Under the pieces are notes generated by a model. It saw only the letters and a list, made by a program, of their open reading frames with translations. It was not told where the DNA came from and made no database searches. Made by a program: the position numbers and the translations under genes. From the NCBI GenBank assembly GCA_902494875.1, contig CABUUO010000020.1, forward strand, positions 1 to 17,575: a DNA stretch of 17,575 nucleotides, in the 5' to 3' direction. Shown one piece after another: positions 12,625 to 17,575 of the stretch; positions within the stretch are counted from its first letter, which is position 1, and the number at the start of each line of letters is the position of its first letter. The DNA comes from an uncultured Pseudomonadota bacterium. Lineage in GTDB: Bacteria > Pseudomonadota > Alphaproteobacteria > RF32 > CAG-239.

Positions 12625-13461
12625 CTATTTCTTTTTGTTTTCATGACGGCTTCTCATAATGAACTTATCCGTCTTCTTGTTAGTACGAGTCTTATAACCC
12701 TTAGTCGGTTTACCCCAAGGTGTGGTCGGATGACGTCCGCCGGAAGTGCGTCCTTCACCACCGCCCATCGGGTGATCAACAGGGTTCATAGCAACACCAC
12801 GGGATACCGGACGATTACCCAACCAACGGTTGCGGCCGGCTTTACCAAGTGATCTGTTCTGGTTATCCGGGTTGGAAACAGCGCCGACTGTAGCCAGACA
12901 CTCTTCACGAACGACGCGGAGTTCACCAGAGCTCAATTTCAATTGAGCGTAGCCGGCATCTTTACCAACCAGCTGGGCATAACAACCAGCAGAACGAACT
13001 AACTGTCCGCCTTTGCCAGATTTCAGCTCAACGTTGTGAATAATAGTACCAACCGGCATATTCTTCAAAGGCATTGCGTTACCCGGTTTAATGTCAGCCT
13101 TGTCGGAGGAGACGATCTTATCACCGGATTTCAGTCTCTGCGGAGCCAGAATATAAGCCTTTTCGCCGTCAGTATAGCTGATAAGAGCAATAAATGCCGA
13201 ACGGTTAGGATCATATTCGATTCTCTCAACAGTAGCCTCGATATCAAATTTATTACGTTTAAAGTCGATAATGCGCAGTTTGCGTTTATGACCGCCACCA
13301 ATTCTGCGACTGGTAACGTGACCGTAATTATCACGTCCGCCGGTTTTGGTTAAACCGACCGTCAGAGATTTCTCAGGTGCTCCTTTATACAGCTCTGATC
13401 TATCAACGATGACAAGCTGACGAAGTCCAGGAGAAGTGGGCTTATAATTTTTTAATGCCAT
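12625..13461 (-). CDS. rplB: 50S ribosomal protein uL2
   Basis: uL2 is a primary 23S rRNA-binding protein required for subunit association and peptidyl-transferase activity. The protein is 278 residues. It starts MALKNYKPTSPGLRQLVIVD; the OB-fold part has GGGHKRKLRIIDFKRNKFDI and IEYDPNRSAFIALISYTDGE. The C-terminal signature VAMNPVDHPMGGGEGRTSGG contains His230, which matches the functionally important His229 of E. coli. ATG at 13461 lies three bases after the rplW stop and nine bases after AGGA. Confidence 0.98.
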   Translation of the reverse strand: MALKNYKPTSPGLRQLVIVDRSELYKGAPEKSLTVGLTKTGGRDNYGHVTSRRIGGGHKRKLRIIDFKRNKFDIEATVERIEYDPNRSAFIALISYTDGEKAYILAPQRLKSGDKIVSSDKADIKPGNAMPLKNMPVGTIIHNVELKSGKGGQLVRSAGCYAQLVGKDAGYAQLKLSSGELRVVREECLATVGAVSNPDNQNRSLGKAGRNRWLGNRPVSRGVAMNPVDHPMGGGEGRTSGGRHPTTPWGKPTKGYKTRTNKKTDKFIMRSRHENKKK

Positions 13462-13464
13462 GTC

Positions 13465-13782
13465 TTATATTCCTGTAGTAACATCAATATTTTGACCTTC
13501 GGCCAAGGTAACAACGGCTTTTTTATAGTCAGAACGCTGACCGACAAAACCTTTGAAACGTTTTTCCTTGCCGAGTTGACGAATTGTATTAACTTTGTTT
13601 ACGGTAACGTTAAAGATGTTCTCGACAGCGGCTTTAACGTCATCTTTTGTAGCTGACAGCGGAACCAGAAAGGTTACCTTACCGGCTTCCGAAGAAATCA
13701 TCGATTTTTCGGTAATAACCGGGCGAACGAGCGTATCGTACATTTTTGCAGTTACTTTGTTTGTTTTTTTAGAGCTACTCAT
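13465..13782 (-). CDS. rplW: 50S ribosomal protein uL23
   Basis: uL23 surrounds the peptide exit and is the main docking site for trigger factor and SRP. From ATG 13780-13782 it has 105 residues: an extended N-terminus (MSSSKKTNKVTAKMYDTLVR), then PVITEKSMISSEAGKVTFLV, VENIFNVTVNKVNTIRQLGK and the C-terminal RSDYKKAVVTLAEGQNIDVT. The start ATG overlaps the rplD stop as ATGA, and AGGAG lies ten bases upstream within rplD, so the two are translationally coupled. An in-frame TTG at 13803 would add seven residues deep inside rplD and was not chosen. An internal Met at residue 14 is a less likely start. Confidence 0.97.
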   Translation of the reverse strand: MSSSKKTNKVTAKMYDTLVRPVITEKSMISSEAGKVTFLVPLSATKDDVKAAVENIFNVTVNKVNTIRQLGKEKRFKGFVGQRSDYKKAVVTLAEGQNIDVTTGI

Positions 13783-14399
13783 TTCAATCTTTCTCCTAAG
13801 CAAACAACCGCATCTTTAGTCAGTACCAATTTGTCTTTTCTCAAGATGTCATATACGTTGGCACCCATGGTCGGCAAAACGTCAACGCCGATAATGTTGC
13901 GGGTAGCCAAAGCAAAGTTTTCATCAACTTCTTTACCATCAATGAACAGACTGTTGTTCAAACCGCAGGCTGCCAGCTTGGCTTGCAGATCTTTGGTTTT
14001 TGGAGCAGACAGTTTCGCTTCGTCAATGATAACGAGATTACCTTCTTTCGCTTTTGCCGAAAGAGCGGTTTTCAGACCGAGTTTTCTAAACTTCTTGGTC
14101 AGCTCGTGAGAGTGGTCGCGAACAACCGGACCAAAGACAATACCACCTTTTCTGAACTGAGTACCTTTGCGGGAACCCTGACGAGCATTACCGGAACCTT
14201 TTTGTTTGAACGGTTTTGCAGGAGTCAGAGCAACTTCGCTGCGGCCTTTGGTTTTGTGGTTTCCAGACTGCAGTCTGGCCAGCTGCCAATTTACAACGCG
14301 GTGCAGAATGTCAGCGCGAACTTCCAAGCCGAAAATAGACTCGTCAAGCTCAATCGAACCGACATTTTTGTTTTCTAAATTTAAGATGTCCTGTTTCAT
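13779..14399 (-). CDS. rplD: 50S ribosomal protein uL4
   Basis: uL4 reaches into the exit tunnel with a long loop and, in E. coli, represses its own S10 operon through a leader hairpin. The protein is 206 residues. The tunnel loop region includes NHKTKGRSEVALTPAKPFKQ and GSGNARQGSRKGTQFRKGG, with FGPVVRDHSHELTKKFRKLG after it. The C-terminal part has NIIGVDVLPTMGANVYDILR, the usual site for closing the fold. ATG at 14399 is nine bases after AAGGA and 20 bases after rplC. A leader hairpin before rpsJ (15549-15583) is a possible target for such control, but this is inference. Confidence 0.98.
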   Translation of the reverse strand: MKQDILNLENKNVGSIELDESIFGLEVRADILHRVVNWQLARLQSGNHKTKGRSEVALTPAKPFKQKGSGNARQGSRKGTQFRKGGIVFGPVVRDHSHELTKKFRKLGLKTALSAKAKEGNLVIIDEAKLSAPKTKDLQAKLAACGLNNSLFIDGKEVDENFALATRNIIGVDVLPTMGANVYDILRKDKLVLTKDAVVCLGERLK

Positions 14400-14419
14400 A
14401 ATTTACTTTCCTTCATCCA

Positions 14420-15145
14420 TTATGCATTCTCAGCTGAAGTCTCTTCAGCTTTAGCTGCAACAGGTTCATCAACTTTTTTCAATCCGGCAGGCATCGGCAG
14501 ATTAGAAGCTGCGGCTTTCTTCATGGCATCGGTAACATAGACCCAGGCATTTTCGCCGCCCGGAACTGCACCTTTAACCATAATCAGACCTTTCTCAGCG
14601 TCAAGAGCAACCACTTTCAAGTTTTGAACGGTTACGCGTTCGTCACCCATGTGGCCGGCCATTTTTTTGCCTTTGAATACTTTACCGGGATCTTGTCTTT
14701 GTCCTGTAGAACCATGAGAACGGTGAGAAATAGACACACCGTGAGAGGCTTCCAGACCGGCAAAGTTGTGGCGTTTCATAACGCCGGCAAAACCCTTACC
14801 TTTGGAAGTGCTGCAAACGTCGACAAACTGTCCGACGACAAAATGTTCTACAGATAATTCACTGCCGACAGAAAGCAGGCAGTCTTCAGATACTCTGAAT
14901 TCGGCCAATTTTTTCTTCGGCTCAACATTAGCCTTGGCAAAATGTCCTTTAAGAGGTTTGGATACGTTTTTTGCCTTAACGGCGCCTGTACCGAGCTGCA
15001 CAGCCGTATATCCGTCTCTTTCCATTGTCTTAACATCAACAACCTGAAGATTGTCAACACTCAGCACGGTAACCGGGGTATGAGTGCCGTCAGCTCCGAA
15101 AATGCGGGACATTCCAAGTTTTTTTGCGATTAGACCCGTACGCAT
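14420..15145 (-). CDS. rplC: 50S ribosomal protein uL3
   Basis: uL3 initiates 50S assembly and reaches toward the peptidyl-transferase centre. The protein is 241 residues, longer than the 209 of E. coli. It starts MRTGLIAKKLGMSRIFGADG. The signature region has DVCSTSKGKGFAGVMKRHNF, HGVSISHRSHGSTGQRQDPG and VFKGKKMAGHMGDERVTVQN. The extra length is a C-terminal tail rich in Ala, Glu and Lys (VDEPVAAKAEETSAENA), as in other alphaproteobacterial uL3. ATG at 15145 follows AGGA at ten bases. The gap from rpsJ is 59 bases, larger than most in this operon, with weak pairing potential (GTTG with CAAC, and GC-rich bases between). Confidence 0.98.
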   Translation of the reverse strand: MRTGLIAKKLGMSRIFGADGTHTPVTVLSVDNLQVVDVKTMERDGYTAVQLGTGAVKAKNVSKPLKGHFAKANVEPKKKLAEFRVSEDCLLSVGSELSVEHFVVGQFVDVCSTSKGKGFAGVMKRHNFAGLEASHGVSISHRSHGSTGQRQDPGKVFKGKKMAGHMGDERVTVQNLKVVALDAEKGLIMVKGAVPGGENAWVYVTDAMKKAAASNLPMPAGLKKVDEPVAAKAEETSAENA

Positions 15146-15204
15146 TATTATTTTTTCCTTTTCTAATTGGTTGACAGCCCGTCCTGCGAACCGCCAACAT
15201 TAAC

Positions 15205-15516
15205 TTATAATTTAATTTCTACATTTACGCCGGCAGCCAGATCAAGCTTCATCAAAGCGTCAACGGTCTGCGGTGTAGGATCTACGATATCGAGAAGTCT
15301 CTTGTGAGTACGAATTTCGAACTGCTCACGAGATTTTTTATCAACGTGCGGAGAACGGTTTACCGTAAACTTCTCAATTCTGGTCGGAAGAGGAATCGGT
15401 CCTCTAACGTTAGCCCCGGTTCTTTTGGCCGTATGCACGATTTCTTTGGTCGAAAGGTCGAGCAAACGATGGTCAAAAGCCTTGAGGCGAATTCTGATAT
15501 TTTGTGTATCCATCAT
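15205..15516 (-). CDS. rpsJ: 30S ribosomal protein uS10
   Basis: uS10 is a 30S head protein that also acts with NusB in transcription antitermination. From ATG 15514-15516 the protein is 103 residues, starting MMDTQNIRIRLKAFDHRLLD. The family signature is GPIPLPTRIEKFTVNRSPHV, then DKKSREQFEIRTHKRLLDIV. The start was chosen because GGAAAAG lies eight bases upstream; a second ATG directly follows and is nearly as good. The longer open frame from a TTG at 15576 runs through the leader hairpin and is not conserved. It is the first gene of the rpsJ-rplO unit; tuf, which commonly precedes it, is separated by terminators and an opposite-strand gene. Confidence 0.97.
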   Translation of the reverse strand: MMDTQNIRIRLKAFDHRLLDLSTKEIVHTAKRTGANVRGPIPLPTRIEKFTVNRSPHVDKKSREQFEIRTHKRLLDIVDPTPQTVDALMKLDLAAGVNVEIKL

Positions 15517-15548
15517 ATTAAATACTTTTCCTATAACTAGACAGCAAA

Positions 15549-15583
15549 ATTTTAGATTGAGCAAAAATTTTGCCATCTAAAAT
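15549..15583 (-). promoter_or_regulatory. Hairpin in the rpsJ leader
   Basis: ATTTTAGAT (15549-15557) and ATCTAAAAT (15575-15583) form a perfect 9-bp stem. Inside it GCAAA and TTTGC add 5 more pairs after a small internal loop. In the minus-strand RNA it is followed by UUUUG and then, 17 bases on, the rpsJ ribosome binding site. It could be an attenuator or autoregulatory site, comparable in place with the uL4-controlled S10 leader of E. coli, but the sequence is not recognisably the same. Confidence 0.5.
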
Positions 15584-15627
15584 GTTAAACTCAACAAATC
15601 ATTAAAAATCAAAGACTTGCTTTATGG

Positions 15628-15661
15628 TTTATATCACAATCCCGGCCGTGATTCGCATCAC
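15628..15661 (-). promoter_or_regulatory. Extended -10 promoter candidate for the S10 block, with GTGAT/ATCAC repeats
   Basis: On the minus strand TGA-TATAAA (15636-15628) forms an extended -10 element; the -35 position (GCGAAT) is poor. ATCAC or its complement GTGAT occurs at 15633-15637, 15648-15652 and 15657-15661. The last two form a perfect inverted repeat with a 4-base spacer, lying over the -35 position, which would suit a repressor or activator site. A start near 15621 gives a leader of about 105 bases. Confidence 0.4.
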
Positions 15662-15680
15662 TATCCTTGATTGCACGGGC

Positions 15681-15709
15681 TTTGTAACATAATTGAGTCT
15701 AAGATGCAA
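15681..15709 (-). promoter_or_regulatory. Alternative upstream promoter candidate for the S10 block
   Basis: TTGCAT (15709-15704) and TACAAA (15686-15681) are spaced 17 bp apart on the minus strand, each matching four of six consensus bases. It would give a longer leader that passes through the GTGAT/ATCAC repeats. It is one of two candidates and neither can be preferred from sequence alone. Confidence 0.3.
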
Positions 15710-15870
15710 GCAAAAAAACACAAAAAAATCAACTTTTTTACCGCGGCAATCTTTGACTCAGACTCTGTTTGAGGTCGATTGACAAAAAAGACGTTTTAAA
15801 GTCCATTTTTGTAAAAAAGCAACCGTTCGGTGCACGAAGTTTCCTATACCCGTAATCTATTTTTATCTTC

Positions 15871-15899
15871 TGGTCATAAACATATTGACGGATTATTAT
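15871..15899 (+). promoter_or_regulatory. Candidate promoter of the 73-codon gene
   Basis: TGGTCA (15871-15876, four of six matches) and TATTAT (15894-15899, five of six) are 17 bp apart on the plus strand. The predicted start is about 45 bases before the ATG at 15951. A second TTGACG (15885-15890) has no good -10 partner. Confidence 0.4.
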
Positions 15900-15950
15900 T
15901 AAATCAGAACGACTTCATGTTCTATACCAAAACAATTAGGAGAAAAAAAT

Positions 15951-16172
15951 ATGAAAACATCAACCAGTCCCCATGAAAACATGAGCCGCGACGCTATCCT
16001 AATCGGCCGGATTTTAGAAAGTTTTGAAGCCATGGAAGACACATTAAGCGGCTTAAATCTGGAAGAACCGTTATTTATTACCCGAGTTGCCAAAGAAGCT
16101 TTTGCCGAAGCCGTTTTTAAAACCCCCCGAAAAAAGCGCAAAACTTCCGCCTCAAGCGACCGCTTGCAATAA
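15951..16172 (+). CDS. Small protein of unknown function (73 residues)
   Basis: I do not recognise this protein. It is soluble in appearance, with no signal peptide or membrane segment. The N-terminal part (MKTSTSPHENMSRDAILIGR) leads into a probably helical acidic middle (ILESFEAMEDTLSGLNLEEP, then LFITRVAKEAFAEAVF). It ends in a basic tail (KTPRKKRKTSASSDRLQ) that might bind nucleic acid. Evidence that it is real: TAGGAG eight bases before the ATG, a promoter candidate upstream and a good terminator 30 bases after the stop. It lies on the opposite strand between tuf and rpsJ, a place that holds no gene in most relatives with a continuous str-S10 cluster. The helix and nucleic acid ideas are inference. 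Confidence 0.75.
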   Translation: MKTSTSPHENMSRDAILIGRILESFEAMEDTLSGLNLEEPLFITRVAKEAFAEAVFKTPRKKRKTSASSDRLQ

Positions 16173-16202
16173 AGTCTTAATTTAGTTTTTGAATAAAAGA
16201 AG

Positions 16203-16252
16203 ACGGTCAGGAAATGTGATGGCTGCATTCCCTGACCGTTTATCTTATCTTT
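16203..16252 (+). terminator. Intrinsic terminator of the 73-codon gene
   Basis: ACGGTCAGG (16203-16211) pairs perfectly with CCTGACCGT (16231-16239); AATG/CATT adds four inner pairs after one mismatch, leaving a 9-base loop. The stem is followed by a T-rich run (TTTATCTTATCTTT). It lies 30 bases past the stop codon. Confidence 0.8.
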
Positions 16253-16300
16253 CATATCTCACCACTTTTTCATTTAGAACAGCGAAAATATTTCAGATGG

Positions 16301-16344
16301 TAACAAAACAAAACGGCCGAAATTCATTTAGAATTTCGACCGTT
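16301..16344 (-). terminator. Intrinsic terminator of tuf
   Basis: In the minus-strand RNA, AACGGUCGAAAUUC pairs with GAAUUUCGGCCGUU over 14 positions, one of them a G-U wobble, around a 5-base loop (16312-16344). It is followed by UUUGUUUUGUU. On the plus strand the wobble becomes an A-C mismatch, so the element favours the tuf direction. It lies 40 bases after the tuf stop and isolates tuf from rpsJ. Confidence 0.8.
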
Positions 16345-16384
16345 CCGTCGTTTTGGTACTAAAAGCCCAAATATAGTGTTTACA

Positions 16385-17575
16385 CTACTTCAAGATTTTA
16401 GAAACTACGCCGGCTCCTACCGTACGGCCACCTTCACGAATTGCAAAACGAAGACCTTCGTTCATCGCAATCGGGTGAATCAGTTTCGCTGTCATACGGA
16501 TGTTATCACCAGGCATTACCATCTCCGTTCCTTCCGGAAGCTCTATCGCTCCCGTTACGTCCGTTGTACGGAAATAGAACTGAGGACGATAGTTGCTGAA
16601 GAACGGGGTATGACGGCCGCCTTCTTCCTTCGTCAGAATATAGCACTCGCACGTAAAGTCCGTATGCGGCGTAATCGTGCCCGGTGCTGCCAATACCTGA
16701 CCGCGCTCTACTTCTTCTCTCTTCGTTCCGCGCAGCAATACACCGATGTTGTCGCCGGCTTCGCCTTCGTCCAATAACTTGCGGAACATTTCAATACCGG
16801 TGCAGGTCGTTTTCTGAGTCGGTTTGATACCAACGATTTCAATATCGTCACCTACATGCAGTACGCCGCGCTCTACACGACCGGTTACCACCGTACCACG
16901 GCCTGAAATCGAAAATACGTCTTCAATCGGCATCAGGAACGGCTGGTCTTTCGGACGATCCGGCTGCGGAATGTAAGCGTCTACCGCTTTCATCAGCTCA
17001 ATAATTGAATCATGGCCGATCTTCGCATCGCCGTTTTCCAATACTGCCAGCGCCGAACCTTTGATAATCGGAATTTCGTCGCCGGGGAAGTCATAAGAAC
17101 TCAACAGATCGCGGATTTCCATTTCTACCAGATCCAGCAATTCCGGATCGTCTACCTGGTCTACTTTGTTCATGTAAACGACCAATGCCGGCACGCCTAC
17201 CTGACGGGCAAGCAGAATGTGCTCGCGTGTCTGCGGCATCGGACCGTCCGCGGCCGATACAACCAGAATTGCTCCGTCCATCTGAGCGGCACCCGTAATC
17301 ATGTTTTTAACATAGTCCGCGTGGCCCGGGCAGTCTACGTGCGCATAGTGGCGGTTCGGGGTCTCATATTCTACGTGCGACGTAGAAATGGTGATACCGC
17401 GTGCCTTCTCTTCCGGGGCTTTATCAATTTGATCATAAGCCGTGAAGCTCGCGCCGCCTTCTTCTGCCAATACTTTTGTAATTGCTGCCGTCAAGGTCGT
17501 CTTGCCGTGGTCTACGTGACCGATCGTGCCTATGTTGCAGTGCGGTTTGCTCCGCTCAAATTTCTCTTTTGCCAT
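16385..17575 (-). CDS. tuf: Translation elongation factor EF-Tu
   Basis: EF-Tu is the GTPase that carries aminoacyl-tRNA to the ribosomal A site. The protein is a complete 396 residues, and its ATG is the last three bases of the window, so its ribosome binding site is out of view. G-domain motifs: G1 GHVDHGKT (19-26), G2 RGITI (59-63), G3 DCPGH (81-85, with catalytic His85), G4 NKVD (136-139), G5 SAL (174-176). Domain 2 has GRGTVVTGRVERGVLHVGD, and domain 3 ends REGGRTVGAGVVSKILK. In Alphaproteobacteria tuf usually follows fusA and precedes rpsJ; here a terminator and an opposite-strand gene lie between tuf and rpsJ. Whether fusA lies upstream cannot be seen. Confidence 0.99.
   Translation of the reverse strand: MAKEKFERSKPHCNIGTIGHVDHGKTTLTAAITKVLAEEGGASFTAYDQIDKAPEEKARGITISTSHVEYETPNRHYAHVDCPGHADYVKNMITGAAQMDGAILVVSAADGPMPQTREHILLARQVGVPALVVYMNKVDQVDDPELLDLVEMEIRDLLSSYDFPGDEIPIIKGSALAVLENGDAKIGHDSIIELMKAVDAYIPQPDRPKDQPFLMPIEDVFSISGRGTVVTGRVERGVLHVGDDIEIVGIKPTQKTTCTGIEMFRKLLDEGEAGDNIGVLLRGTKREEVERGQVLAAPGTITPHTDFTCECYILTKEEGGRHTPFFSNYRPQFYFRTTDVTGAIELPEGTEMVMPGDNIRMTAKLIHPIAMNEGLRFAIREGGRTVGAGVVSKILK

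Larger units (their letters stand above)
15517..15950. other. Intergenic region between rpsJ and the 73-codon gene
   Basis: No gene was found in these 434 bases. They hold, from left to right: the rpsJ ribosome binding site (GGAAAAG, 15525-15531), a leader hairpin (15549-15583), promoter candidates for the S10 block (15628-15709), A- and T-rich stretches (about 15710-15820), an isolated TTGACA on the plus strand (15779-15784) with no matching -10, and the promoter candidate and ribosome binding site of the 73-codon gene. No tRNA-like element was seen. Confidence 0.6.

Noticed and set aside
15171..15211. TTGACA and TATAAT on the plus strand in the rplC-rpsJ gap
   Set aside because: The spacing is 29 bp, too long for a promoter, and no plus-strand gene follows.
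15779..15784. Perfect TTGACA on the plus strand upstream of the 73-codon gene
   Set aside because: No -10-like hexamer lies 16-18 bp downstream.
15600..15900. Possible tRNA gene near tuf
   Set aside because: No T-loop consensus (GGTTCGAATCC-like) or cloverleaf pairing was seen in this region or in other gaps.
15899..16255. Minus-strand open frame of 118 codons opposite the 73-codon gene
   Set aside because: It has no good ribosome binding site, runs through the plus-strand terminator, and the plus-strand gene has a complete set of expression signals.
1..17575. CRISPR arrays, insertion sequences or phage genes
   Set aside because: No regularly spaced direct repeats, transposase-like frames or integrase motifs were found on either strand.

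Overview
The window is an almost complete bacterial ribosomal-protein superoperon read on the minus strand. From right to left it runs tuf, then the S10 block (rpsJ, rplC, rplD, rplW, rplB, rpsS, rplV, rpsC, rplP, rpmC, rpsQ), the spc block (rplN, rplX, rplE, rpsN, rpsH, rplF, rplR, rpsE, rpmD, rplO, secY, adk) and the alpha block (rpsM, rpsK, rpoA). Four things point to an alphaproteobacterium: adk directly after secY and before rpsM, no rpsD between rpsK and rpoA, no map/infA/rpmJ after adk, and the RpoA N-terminus (xIQKNWQELIKP). The moderate G+C and the cysteine-rich exported protein at the left edge would suit one of the poorly studied, possibly host-associated lineages, but that is inference.

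The canonical gene order is interrupted in three places, each marked by opposite-strand genes and terminator hairpins. (1) Between tuf and rpsJ (15517-16384), tuf ends in its own terminator, a 73-codon gene of unknown function lies on the plus strand with its own promoter candidate and terminator, and rpsJ has a separate AT-rich leader with promoter candidates and a hairpin. (2) Between rplO and secY (5225-6119), a plus-strand Nudix hydrolase gene sits behind the decayed tail of what looks like a GNAT acetyltransferase gene, and a 12-bp-stem terminator separates the Nudix gene from rplO. (3) After rpoA, where rplQ normally follows, a bidirectional terminator starts at the rpoA stop codon, and convergent cysteine-rich exported-protein genes lie beyond it. 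In addition, rpsM-rpsK-rpoA has its own promoter with perfect consensus hexamers (TTGACA, 16 bp, TATAAT). The superoperon therefore appears to be divided into at least four transcription units: tuf, rpsJ to rplO, secY-adk, and rpsM-rpsK-rpoA.

Inside the rpsJ-rplO unit the genes are tightly packed, with gaps mostly under 20 bases, several overlaps, and a Shine-Dalgarno sequence before most genes. The exception is a 132-base gap between rpmD and rplO that holds a two-tier inverted repeat. Start codons were chosen from Shine-Dalgarno position and family N-termini: rpoA starts at GTG (2050), rpsM at TTG (2923), and rpsC, rplW, rplO and rpsJ start inside longer open frames.

The far left (1-842) carries the end of one gene and the whole of a second gene of a cysteine-rich, signal-peptide-bearing family. 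A short shared motif suggests they are tandem paralogues. These genes, the 73-codon gene and the Nudix/GNAT insertion are the least explained parts of the window; the rest is core translation and secretion machinery.
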